From JBECKQ01 sp040235375 (GTDB lineage Bacteria; Planctomycetota; Phycisphaerae; UBA1845), in the NCBI GenBank assembly GCA_040235375.1, contig JBECKQ010000381.1, forward strand, positions 1-15,814: a DNA stretch of 15,814 nucleotides, written 5' to 3'. The position numbers were made by a program, and so were the translations under genes. The notes under the pieces were generated by a model that was not told where the DNA came from, searched no databases, and saw nothing but the letters and a program-made list of their open reading frames with translations. The first letter of the stretch is position 1; each line of letters starts with the position of its first letter. Of this stretch, positions 1-8,600 are shown piece after piece.

Positions 1-2441
1 TCCGTGAGGACCTCGCAGTCGTCGGGCACACCGTTGGTGTTGCAATCGGCGTCACAGTCGTCCGGTACACCGTTCGTGTTGCAGTCGTCGCTCGTGCCGC
101 CGGCAATTTCGAGGGCGTCGGACACGCCGTTCGCGTTGCAGTCGGGCGTGCTCACCGCGAGGTCGTCCCAGTACTTTGCGCCGCTGCCCATGCTCCAGAC
201 GCCGATTCGCCCGATCGTGCGGCGCGTCGGACTGGAGTCGTAGCAGTCGACCTGCCAGCCGGACGGCCCCGGCGAGACTTCCGCCCACACCTTGGCCCGG
301 ATTTCGGTGCGAATCGGCGTGGTCCTGACGTCGACGACGAAGCGATACCACTCGTTGGGCGAAGGAACAACGCCGGTGCTGATCGTTCCGCCCGTGACGG
401 ACGTGCCATGCGGATCGATCTGGAACGCGGCGCCGCCGGTAAAGTTTCCGCGTCGCAGGCGGTAATAGGCATCGCTGTCGGGGTAGTCGGACAGGAACGT
501 AACGCCGATGCCGCCGCCGGATTGGGTGATGCGCATCCGGCCGGAGTAGGCGTACCCGGCCCAGGCCGCGCTGCCCGCACCCGTGTAGTGCGAGTGGATG
601 TTGGACGCCAGCGACGTCGTTCCGAACGCCTTCTCACCATCCAGGCAGAAGACTTTGAACCGCGCGTCGTCCTGACTGAGGCTGTTGTTCGGGCCGGTGT
701 CGAACCAGCCTGTTGGATCCGCGTCGCAGTCGTAGCTGTCGAAGTCCTCGAAGTACGAGGCAAGCAGGCCGGCGGTCGAGAAGATCATGTCCTGCGACGC
801 CGACTCGTTGGCCGACGCATCCTGCGATCGAACGCGGAAATGATACAGCGTGCCGGGATCGAGCTGCGCGAGGCTGACAGTGTGCTGCGTGGCGAGCGAC
901 ATGTCGGTGAGCGTGTGGTCGTACGTTTGGGTCGTGCCGTAGTCCACCGTGCTGGTGGCCGGCTCATCCGTCGTCCAACTGATCGCAGCGCTGCCGGCGC
1001 CGGGAGTCACGGTCACGCCGGAGATGATCGGCGGATCGTTGTCGTTCGACGGTACGAAGACCGAATCGCCCGTCGTCGTGACGTTGGCGTCCAGGTCAAT
1101 CGCGGTGATCTCGTAGCGGTACAGTTGGCCGGTCGTCAGTCCCGACAGTTCGACCGTATGCGACAGGGTTTCCGCAGGATCATCGATCGTACCGAGCTCA
1201 TAGCCTGGCGTGAGGCCGTACCGAAAGCTTCCGGACGCGCGCTCGTTGGTCGACCAGTCGATGGCCGCTGTCGTTGTCGTCGTCACGACGGAGACGTTCT
1301 CAATGACCGGCGGATTCGGATCCGGCAATCGCGTGATCTGCACGTCGCCAACCGTAAGGTCCACGTGGTGTGCGACGATCAGCATTGAGCCGCCGGGCAC
1401 GTCGGTCTGGTCTTCGAGCCCGGAGAGCATCCAATCGGGCGGCTCGGGCTGGCCGACCACCCAGACCTTGCCGGCGTAGAACGTTCCCTGACCCGGCATG
1501 GACTGCACGCGCATCTTCCAGAAGCAGGGCACACCGAACTCGATCGAGGCACCGGGGTCCGACTCGTTCAGCCCGTCGTCACCCGTGAGTTCGAGCGGAC
1601 CGCCGCAGGCCGGGTTCCACCACATACCCGCGCCGGCCGGTTCCCATCCCCAGGTCGGTTGCGCGCCGTCCCACGCAGTGTGGCCCGGCCACCTTAGAAG
1701 CATGGCCGCAGCGGGCGCGACGCTCGGCCACGGGCAACCATTGGTATTGCACGCCGTGCTCGTCAGGTTGCACACGCCGGTGTCGAGGCCGTGCAATGTG
1801 ATCGTTGCGACGACTTCGTAGTCGTCCCAGGAGGCATCGCCGACGGCGATCGTCCGGTCGTAGCCCATGACCACCGGCCGGACACCGGTCGAATTGAACG
1901 CCCACATCCCGTCCACGACCTGCGTGACATCTTGAATGTCGTTGACCGTGCTCCAGTCGATGCTGAAGTTCTCCGGCCAGACCGTGTGGGCGCTGTAGTC
2001 GATCGTTACGGTTTCGAACGTGGTTTCGAGCGCGTTATCGGTGGCCTTGATCGTGACCTGGTTCAGGCCGGGCAGCAGATCGGTGCGGGCGATCTCGACG
2101 TTGAAGTCACCGGGCGAAAGGAGGCGGCGCGTGTCCGGACCGACAGACAGGGGCTTGGAAGAGCCGCCGTTGAGCGTGTAGCTGAGTGATTTGATGCCGT
2201 CGGGATCGGATGCGCTGCCCAGAACGTTTACCCAGCGCTGCGCGAGTCCAGGCTGACCGAACGTCTGGTTCAATCCATACCAGACATTGACCGAGGGAGG
2301 ATTCGCCTGCGCACACGCCAGACCCGCCAGCAGCGCCAATGCGAAGGCGGCAGTGGCGACGGCGGAGCGGAGGCGAACTATCGCCGGTGACGTGCCGGCG
2401 CACGGAAATTGCGCTTCAACCTGGGGCCGCTCGCCGCGCAC
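1..2441 (-). CDS. Secreted multi-domain protein, FN3 and Ca-binding repeats; partial, C-terminus beyond the window
   Basis: Open for 813 codons, from a GTG at 2441 (in-frame TAA just upstream, GGAAGG 7 bases before it) to the left window edge, so no stop codon is visible. Residues about 27-46 form a signal peptide ending ACAQA before NPPSV. Residues 51-150 are an Ig/cadherin-like segment (VNVWYGLNQTFGQ, GPDTRRLLSPGDFN). About 155-375 look like a concanavalin/LamG-type beta-sandwich. Two fibronectin type III domains follow (about 378-457 and 470-547), then a second concanavalin-like segment (553-757) and EF-hand/thrombospondin-3-like loops (from 760: DCNANGVSD, DCNTNGVPDDCD twice). The N-terminal 375 residues and one FN3 domain are clearly paralogous to the gene at 5134-2567, 125 bases upstream on the same strand, so the two may be co-transcribed. 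No catalytic motif was recognised. A role as a surface or extracellular binding protein is inferred from architecture only. Confidence 0.85.
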   Translation of the reverse strand, partial: MRGERPQVEAQFPCAGTSPAIVRLRSAVATAAFALALLAGLACAQANPPSVNVWYGLNQTFGQPGLAQRWVNVLGSASDPDGIKSLSYTLNGGSSKPLSVGPDTRRLLSPGDFNVEIARTDLLPGLNQVTIKATDNALETTFETVTIDYSAHTVWPENFSIDWSTVNDIQDVTQVVDGMWAFNSTGVRPVVMGYDRTIAVGDASWDDYEVVATITLHGLDTGVCNLTSTACNTNGCPWPSVAPAAAMLLRWPGHTAWDGAQPTWGWEPAGAGMWWNPACGGPLELTGDDGLNESDPGASIEFGVPCFWKMRVQSMPGQGTFYAGKVWVVGQPEPPDWMLSGLEDQTDVPGGSMLIVAHHVDLTVGDVQITRLPDPNPPVIENVSVVTTTTTAAIDWSTNERASGSFRYGLTPGYELGTIDDPAETLSHTVELSGLTTGQLYRYEITAIDLDANVTTTGDSVFVPSNDNDPPIISGVTVTPGAGSAAISWTTDEPATSTVDYGTTQTYDHTLTDMSLATQHTVSLAQLDPGTLYHFRVRSQDASANESASQDMIFSTAGLLASYFEDFDSYDCDADPTGWFDTGPNNSLSQDDARFKVFCLDGEKAFGTTSLASNIHSHYTGAGSAAWAGYAYSGRMRITQSGGGIGVTFLSDYPDSDAYYRLRRGNFTGGAAFQIDPHGTSVTGGTISTGVVPSPNEWYRFVVDVRTTPIRTEIRAKVWAEVSPGPSGWQVDCYDSSPTRRTIGRIGVWSMGSGAKYWDDLAVSTPDCNANGVSDALEIAGGTSDDCNTNGVPDDCDADCNTNGVPDDCEVLT

Positions 2442-2566
2442 AAGTTACCCTTCCACCTGTCCCCCGAGAGTTGCGTTACTCCCCCACGTTGGCCCGAATG
2501 CACACTGCCGCGGACTCTAGTCCAACAACGCCGCCGCGGCAAATTCCCGATCAGGCGAGCATGCAA
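2442..2566. other. Short spacer between tandem paralogs
   Basis: 125 bases separate the stop of the upstream gene from the GTG start of the downstream one, both on the minus strand. It holds the GGAAGG ribosome-binding site for the GTG start and a small GGACT/AGTCC inverted repeat (2512-2523) with no T-run. No convincing terminator or promoter is seen, so read-through from the upstream gene is plausible. Confidence 0.5.
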
Positions 2567-5134
2567 TCAACGTCGTCGCCGAGACGAGGTCCTCACTTTC
2601 ATTCGCGCCAGCCCTGCAAAAGTCAGCAACAGCGCTACGGTACCCGTCGCGCCGCAGGGTGTGCCGGCGCCGCATGCGGCTGGTGGGTCCACAGGCTTGG
2701 GCCGTTCCGGCTGCCCGGTCGGCGTCGGGGTCGGCGTCGGAGTCGGAGACGGTGAGGGACTGGGCGTCGGCGTGGGAGACGGTGTGGGAGTGGGATCGAC
2801 GATCAGCTGCGAAGGCCCGCAGCCGTCCGCGTTCGGCGCCTCCGTCATCGGGGTATCCGGGCAAAGATCGACATCGTTCGCGACGCCGTCCTGATCGTCA
2901 TCAAGCTGGCCGGCCGCGCATCCGTTCGAGTCCACATCCGCGTTCGCCGGCGTGTCCGGGCAGGTGTCGCGGTCGTTGCTCACGCCGTCGCTATCGATGT
3001 CAAGCTGCGATTCGGCGCAGCCATCGCCGTTCACCGCTTCACCTGCGGGCGTTGCGGGGCAAAGATCCGTCACGTCTGATACACCGTCTTTGTCGTTGTC
3101 CGCGACGGCGCCGCCGCCGGCCGCGGTGCAGACGTCCGTCTCCTCGTCGCAGACCACGCACGGTGCTCGACCATCCGCGCACACACCGTCGCGGCAGACT
3201 TCGCCGCCATTGCAGAAGTAGCCGTCATCGCAGTCGCTGTTCCTGAGGCATTCGTCGCAGTCATCGGGTACGCCGTTGCCATTGACGTCCGGGCTCGTGC
3301 CCGCCGCCAGTTCATCGGAATCGGCAATGCCGTTGTCGTTGCAGTCCGCGATAATCGCCGTGCACGTCCGGGTCGCCTCGTCGCAGATTTCGTCGCTCTC
3401 GCACGACGGAACGACCGTGCAGCCGAGATCGGCGTCGCAAACATCCTCGCCGCTACAGAATTTGCCGTCATCGCAGACGGCGTCGTCCGGCGTGTGCACG
3501 CATCGATCGTTCAGCTCGTCGCAGGAGTCCGCCGTGCACTCGATCCCATCGTCGCAGTTGACGCCCCAATTGTCTTCGCACACGCCGTCGATGCACAGTT
3601 CCGATCCGTTGCAGTACTGCCCGTCGTCGCAATGGGCGTCTTCAAGGCATTCATCGCAGGAGTCAGGAACGCCATTGCCGTTGGTGTCGGGCGCGGCGCC
3701 GGTGAGGATGTCGCACTCATCGGGAACGCCATTGGCGTTGCAATCCGCGGACGTGCCGGCGGCGATTTCGTCAGAATCCGCGAGGCCGTTGCTGTTGCAG
3801 TCCTGGCCCGCGGTCGGTTTCGTCCGGAAGGTGCGGTCAGAGGAAACAGTGGCGTGGCCGCCGGCATCGGCGCTCGACACTCGAAAGTGATAGAGCGTGT
3901 CGGCTGCGAGGCCGTTCAGTGTTATCGAATGACTTGTGACCAGCGCCGGGGCAGACTTCGACTGTCCGTACGTGTTTGTCAGGCCGTACTCGACCGTGCT
4001 GTCGGACGGTTCATCCGTGGTCCACGAGATCGTGGCGGAGTGCTCGCCGGTCGTGGCGGCAATGCCGCTGATGACCGGAGGATCGCCGTCGGGCAGGAGA
4101 ACGATCGACACGTCGCCGAAGGTCAGGTCGACGTGGTGAGCGACAAGCAGGCATGATCCGGACGGGATGTCGGCGGACCCCTCGTTGCCCGAGAGATCCC
4201 AGCCCGGCGGCTCCGCCTGGCCCGCCCGCCACAGCTTCGTCGCGTAAAACGTTCCACCGGGGACCGACTGGACCCGGACCTTGATCATGTAGTTCGTCTC
4301 GAGGGCGAGCACGCGGTCGGTGTCCGCGACGTACAGTCCGTTGTCACCGTCGAGAGTGTACGGGCCGCTGTTGCCAGCGTCGTACCACATCGACGCTCCG
4401 TACGGCTCCCAGAACCACAGCGGCTGCGCGTTCGGCTGTTCTGGAGGTGGGGAGTGTCCCGGCCAGCGCAACCAGATGCCGAAGCCCGGACTGATGCTCG
4501 GCCAGGCAAAGCCGTTGGAATCGATGTCGTGCATGACGACCGACACCGTCACCTCGTAGTCTGACCATCCGACGTCGCCGATGGCAATCAACCGGTCATA
4601 GCCAACGTGCACCGGCCGGATGCCGCCGTTCTCGATCTCCCAGAGGCCGTCAACGATTTGAGCGACGTCCTGAATGTTGGAGACGGAATTCCAGTGGATC
4701 GCAACGGGTGCAGGCCAGACGTCGCCAACATAGTTGATGTTCACCGTCTGGACGGCCGTGGCGCCGTCCGTGTCGCGTGCGGTGATCACGACCTGGTTGA
4801 CGCCCGGCGTCAAATCGGCGGCGTCGATATCGATGTTGAAGTCGCCGGGCTGCAGCAGCCGACGGGTATCCGGCCCCCAGGAGAGCGGCCGGTTCGAGCC
4901 ACCGTTCAGCGAATAGTTCAAGGACTGAAGTTGATGCGGTCCGGTCACGTTGCCGAGAATGTTGACCCACCTCTGGGCAAGTCCCGGAGAGCCAAACGTC
5001 TGCTCGTCGCCGTACCAGACGTCAATGACGGGTCCGCCGGCCTGGGCAAGCGCGCTACCGGTCCCGGCCACCCAGGCGACCGCGGCGGCACATAACGCAA
5101 GCATCGCCTTCGTGCAGTGATGATGGCGGAACAT
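2567..5134 (-). CDS. Secreted FN3/thrombospondin-3-repeat protein with C-terminal sorting signal
   Basis: An 855-residue protein when started at the ATG at 5134. The frame is open further up to 5341, but the upstream 69 residues are unremarkable and the signal peptide (MFRHHHCTKAMLALCAAAVA, cleavage near SALAQA) begins at this ATG. A weak GAGG lies at 5149-5146. Residues 35-345 hold the Ig-like plus concanavalin-like region shared with the neighbouring gene (VIDVWYGDEQTFG, GPDTRRLLQPGDFN). FN3 is at about 350-438. Residues 442-700 hold EF-hand-like loops (DCNSNGLADSDE, DCNANGVPDECD) mixed with Cys-rich CDDGxFCNG-type repeats. Three thrombospondin type 3 repeats (DNDKDGVSD, DIDSDGVSN, DDDQDGVAN) run to about 778, followed by a Pro/Thr/Ser linker (780-808). 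The last 35 residues are CGAGTPCGATG, a hydrophobic segment and RTSSRRRR, resembling MYXO-CTERM/PEP-CTERM-like sorting tails. Probably exported, calcium-stabilised and surface-anchored. Ligand unknown. Confidence 0.9.
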   Translation of the reverse strand: MFRHHHCTKAMLALCAAAVAWVAGTGSALAQAGGPVIDVWYGDEQTFGSPGLAQRWVNILGNVTGPHQLQSLNYSLNGGSNRPLSWGPDTRRLLQPGDFNIDIDAADLTPGVNQVVITARDTDGATAVQTVNINYVGDVWPAPVAIHWNSVSNIQDVAQIVDGLWEIENGGIRPVHVGYDRLIAIGDVGWSDYEVTVSVVMHDIDSNGFAWPSISPGFGIWLRWPGHSPPPEQPNAQPLWFWEPYGASMWYDAGNSGPYTLDGDNGLYVADTDRVLALETNYMIKVRVQSVPGGTFYATKLWRAGQAEPPGWDLSGNEGSADIPSGSCLLVAHHVDLTFGDVSIVLLPDGDPPVISGIAATTGEHSATISWTTDEPSDSTVEYGLTNTYGQSKSAPALVTSHSITLNGLAADTLYHFRVSSADAGGHATVSSDRTFRTKPTAGQDCNSNGLADSDEIAAGTSADCNANGVPDECDILTGAAPDTNGNGVPDSCDECLEDAHCDDGQYCNGSELCIDGVCEDNWGVNCDDGIECTADSCDELNDRCVHTPDDAVCDDGKFCSGEDVCDADLGCTVVPSCESDEICDEATRTCTAIIADCNDNGIADSDELAAGTSPDVNGNGVPDDCDECLRNSDCDDGYFCNGGEVCRDGVCADGRAPCVVCDEETDVCTAAGGGAVADNDKDGVSDVTDLCPATPAGEAVNGDGCAESQLDIDSDGVSNDRDTCPDTPANADVDSNGCAAGQLDDDQDGVANDVDLCPDTPMTEAPNADGCGPSQLIVDPTPTPSPTPTPSPSPSPTPTPTPTPTGQPERPKPVDPPAACGAGTPCGATGTVALLLTFAGLARMKVRTSSRRRR
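2717..2803 (-). repeat. Low-complexity Pro/Thr/Ser linker coding repeat
   Basis: Short GTCGGC/GTGGGA-type units (plus-strand reading) encode an alternating Thr-Pro/Ser-Pro linker of about 29 residues. The linker separates the calcium-binding repeats from the C-terminal sorting signal. Such tracts are typical flexible, often wall-spanning, linkers and are prone to length change by slippage. Confidence 0.8.
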
Positions 5135-5384
5135 TTCCCCCCGTGCCTCTCTCTCCTTCAACAACTTCTCCACCCCGTGCACGGGCGTGACAGCGCCCGG
5201 CACCGCGCGTACCCCGAGGAGAAATCGCAGCGGTTCATGGTATGCGTGCCGAAAGCCCGGATTCCAGTGGCGATCGGACTTTATTCTAGGTAAGTCCGCA
5301 AAACTCGGCGAGTGGCCCCCCGTACCAGCGGTATTAACCAAATCCCCCCATCCGATTTAATCTTCCAGGCAAGTCGACATTTCG

Positions 5385-5413
5385 TTGCCTTGAATCGGCA
5401 GGGCATGTACTAT
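5385..5413 (+). promoter_or_regulatory. Candidate sigma-70-like promoter for the beta-helix gene
   Basis: TTGCCT (5385-5390) and TACTAT (5408-5413) are separated by 17 bases. Each hexamer matches four of six consensus positions. It lies in the A+T-richer part of the divergent region and would give a 5' leader of roughly 190 bases. Promoter rules in Planctomycetota are not well defined, so this is only a candidate. Confidence 0.25.
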
Positions 5414-5465
5414 AGGACATAGTTGGTTGTCACGCTTGGCCCGCAGGAGATTGTTGGACTCTCCG

Positions 5466-5485
5466 TTCAGGGCGCTCGCCCTGAA
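5466..5485. repeat. Perfect inverted repeat in the 5' leader
   Basis: TTCAGGGCG (5466-5474) and CGCCCTGAA (5477-5485) are exact reverse complements with a 2-base centre. It lies about 130 bases before the start of the beta-helix gene. A second, looser inverted repeat follows (GGGCAC at 5494-5499 with GTGCCC at 5515-5520). It could be a leader hairpin or an operator. There is no T-run, so a terminator reading is weak. Confidence 0.55.
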
Positions 5486-5613
5486 GCGGCTCAGGGCACT
5501 GCCTTCGGGAGCGTGTGCCCGCTTGCACCCCGAAAGCCAGACGGTCTAGCGCCATGAGACGAAGGCTGCAAAGTGCACCCATGCCCGTGCGCTGCGCTTG
5601 AGGCGGTACCGGA

Positions 5614-8600
5614 ATGACAGGTCATCCACCACGACGTTTTCTGGACCGTCTCATCCTGCCGACGGCGTTGCTGACCGCACTGGGTACAACGGCGGCGACC
5701 ACCGCCCAAGGCGTGATTTACGTCAACGTCGCGGCAACAGGCCAGAACGACGGGACCACCTGGGCGAATGCCTACGTCAGCTTGCAGGACGCGCTTGCCG
5801 CGGCCGACGCGGACGGCTTTGACCGGGAAATATGGGTCGCTGGGGGCACCTATCGTCCGGACCAAGGGGCAGGGATCGCAGCAGGCGATCGAAACGCCCG
5901 GTTCCAGCTCATCAACGACGTGGCCGTGTATGGCGGATTCGACGGGTGGGAGACGCGACGGAGTCAGCGCGATCTCGCTGCCAACGTGACCATCCTCAGC
6001 GGTGACCTGAACGATGACGACGGCCCGGCTCCCGTAAACCGAAGCGACAACAGCTATCACGTCGTTGACGGCAGCTACACGGCGCCAACGGCCGTTCTGG
6101 ATGGCTTCGTCGTCGAGGGCGGCTATGCGGACATTTCCACACCAGACCTTTTCCTCGGGGGCGGCCTCTACGTTACATACGGCAGCCCGCAAGTGGCCAA
6201 CTGCCGGTTCCGGGATTGCTACGCGCGGGGCGGCGGCGGAGCAGCATCCTTCCTGTTCGGCGCTCCGGAATTCGTCGATTGCGAGTTCTCCAACAACTGG
6301 AACGAGCCCGGGATCCTCAGCGGCGGAGGAGCGGTCATCGCCCAGGTCGGCAGCCACGCCAGCTTCACGAACTGCAGGTTCACCGGCAACGAATCGGACT
6401 ACGGCGGCGGCGTGGAAGTCTGGCACGGCAGCGCGACGCTGACGAACTGCACGTTCGCCAACAACCATGCAAACATCACCGGCGGTGCAGTCGATTGCTC
6501 GTACGACCCCAACGATTATCCCCTCAGCAGCGATATCACCCTGATCAACTGCATCCTCTGGGGCGATGCCGCCGACGCCTCAGGCGCAGAGATATCGCAG
6601 GCGCTGGGACCGAACTCGGCGATCTTCGTGAGCTACTCCGCCGTGCAGGGCGGCCAGGCCGGCGTGTCCATGGCTGACGGCATGCTCGACTGGGACGGCG
6701 ACACAGCCATCGATACGAATCCACAGTTCGCTGACGCGAATGGCGCCGACGATGTTGCCGGCACTGAAGACGACGATCTTCGGCTGCTCGCCGAATCACC
6801 GTGCATTGACACCGGCAACACCGATGTGGTCACTGCGACAACGGACCTCGACGGCAAAGCGCGCGTGGCGGACGGCGGAAGCGGGTCAGCGATCGTGGAT
6901 ATGGGCGCTTATGAATACGACGCATCCTGCGCCGTCGAAGGTGTGCCCAGCGAGTATCTCGATATTGACTGGGATGGCGACGGCGATGTCGATTCGGCCG
7001 ATTATGCCGCGTTCACGAATTGCATGGCGGGCCCCGATCAGCCTGTCCAGCCGGGCTGCGGGCAGTTCGACCTCGATACCGACGGCGACGTCGACATGAC
7101 GGACTTCGCCCGCGTCCAGACGGTCTGCTTCGCCTGCGACCGCGGCCTGCCGCAGTGGAGCAACCATCCGATCCCGCCGCAATCCGGCGTGTTCTCGGTC
7201 GAGTTTGACGCGGTGCCCGGCGAGGCGGACATCGATGGCCTGACCGGACTGTCGTCGGGCGACTGCGAGAGCTTCAGCGAATCGGCCGTCACCCCGCGGT
7301 TCAACGTCGACGGCAACATTGACGCCCGCAACGGCGACCGGGGGTACGAAGCGGAATCGGTCGTCCCTTATGCGCCTGGGAACACCTATCACTTCCGGCT
7401 CGTCGTAAACGTACCGCTGCAACTGTACAGCGTATATGTCACGCCTGCTTGCGGCACGGAGACGCCGATCGCGACGAACTTCGAGTTCCGCCCGGAGGCA
7501 GGAGCGGTCACGGAGCTCGATCGCTGGCACCTGTGGTCAGGCGTGGGCAGTCATCACGTATGCAACCTGCGGATCGTCGAGGCGGGGAATCAACCGCCGA
7601 TCGCGACGGCCGGCGTGGATCAGACCATCAACACTCCAACCGTGACGGCCGCGCTCGACGGCGACGCATACGATGACGGACTGCCGGCGCCGCCGGCGCT
7701 TACAACGCTATGGAGCAAAGTGATCGGCCCCGGCTCTGTCTCGTTCAGCAACAGCAGCAGCGTCGCTACCGACGCGACCTTTTCCGCCGAGGGCGTTTAC
7801 GTTCTGCGACTGACGGCGGACGACGGCGAGCTCAGCAGCTTTGACGACGTAGAAATTACCGTGGCGCCGCAGGCCGCCGTCGAGTGTCACGTGAGCCCGA
7901 CGGTGCTGGACCTCGGCACGTATTCGACAATTGCGTCTTTCGAGGTCTGGAGCTCCGGCGGTGCGAGCGTCAGCTATTCGGTCAGCGACGACGCAGACTG
8001 GCTCAGCCTGTCGCCCACCAGCGGCGCCAGCGCCGGCGAGCACGATCCAATTCTGGTAACGGTGAATCGGTCGGGCCTGGCCGACGGACTGTACGAAGGA
8101 CACGTTACGGTGACGCCCAGCGTGGGCTCGCCATTGACCGTGCTCGTCGCCATCCACGTCTCGCAGAGTACGGGCGACGGATTGAACCCCATCGCCCGCT
8201 GGGACGTCGTGCCGTACCAGCGCGTGGCTTACCAGCAGACGTTCAAGTGCGGCGTGGTCGCGTTCTCCAAGGCGGGGATACAGGCGGTCAGGTTCCGGGT
8301 GAACAACGGGGCGCCGGTCGACGTCACGTCAATGACGTTCAACGACCGCACCGGCGTGTATGAATACTGGGTGCCCATCTTGTCGTCGGACTTTGCGCAA
8401 TCGGGCCCGATCTCGGTGGCGGCCACAGTGTACGGCAACGACGGCGGCGAGCGCGTGCTTTCACCACTACCGCTGGTTGTCGATGCCGATGGAACGCTGC
8501 CCGCTCCGCAGGCCTGGGTCGACGCGACGAGCGGCAACGACGGCACCGGCCAGGTGAATAACTCGGCGAAGCCCTTCCAGACAATCGGCCGGGCGATCTA

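Larger units (their letters stand above)
5135..5613. promoter_or_regulatory. Divergent intergenic region between the two paralog pairs
   Basis: About 480 bases separate the minus-strand and plus-strand gene pairs, and any promoters for both should lie here. The segment around 5280-5420 is noticeably richer in A+T than the surrounding genes, as expected for promoters. The part nearest the plus-strand gene is GC-rich and full of inverted repeats. No coding potential is apparent apart from an upstream in-frame extension of the minus gene that I judge to be non-coding. Confidence 0.5.

Noticed and set aside
408..1388. Plus-strand open frame of 326 codons
   Set aside because: It lies wholly antisense to the FN3-domain gene, whose domains are unmistakable. 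The translation is Arg/Val/Gly-rich with no domain, typical of an antisense shadow in GC-rich DNA.
2512..2523. GGACT/AGTCC hairpin as terminator between the minus-strand paralogs
   Set aside because: The stem is only 5 bases with a 2-base loop and no T-run, so it is too weak to call.
5283..5288. TAGAAT (minus strand) as a -10 box for the minus-strand pair
   Set aside because: Five of six positions match the consensus, but no acceptable -35 hexamer lies 16-18 bases upstream.
5491..6468. Minus-strand open frame of 325 codons opposite the beta-helix N-terminus
   Set aside because: Antisense shadow of a well-supported coding region, with no domain or ribosome-binding site seen.
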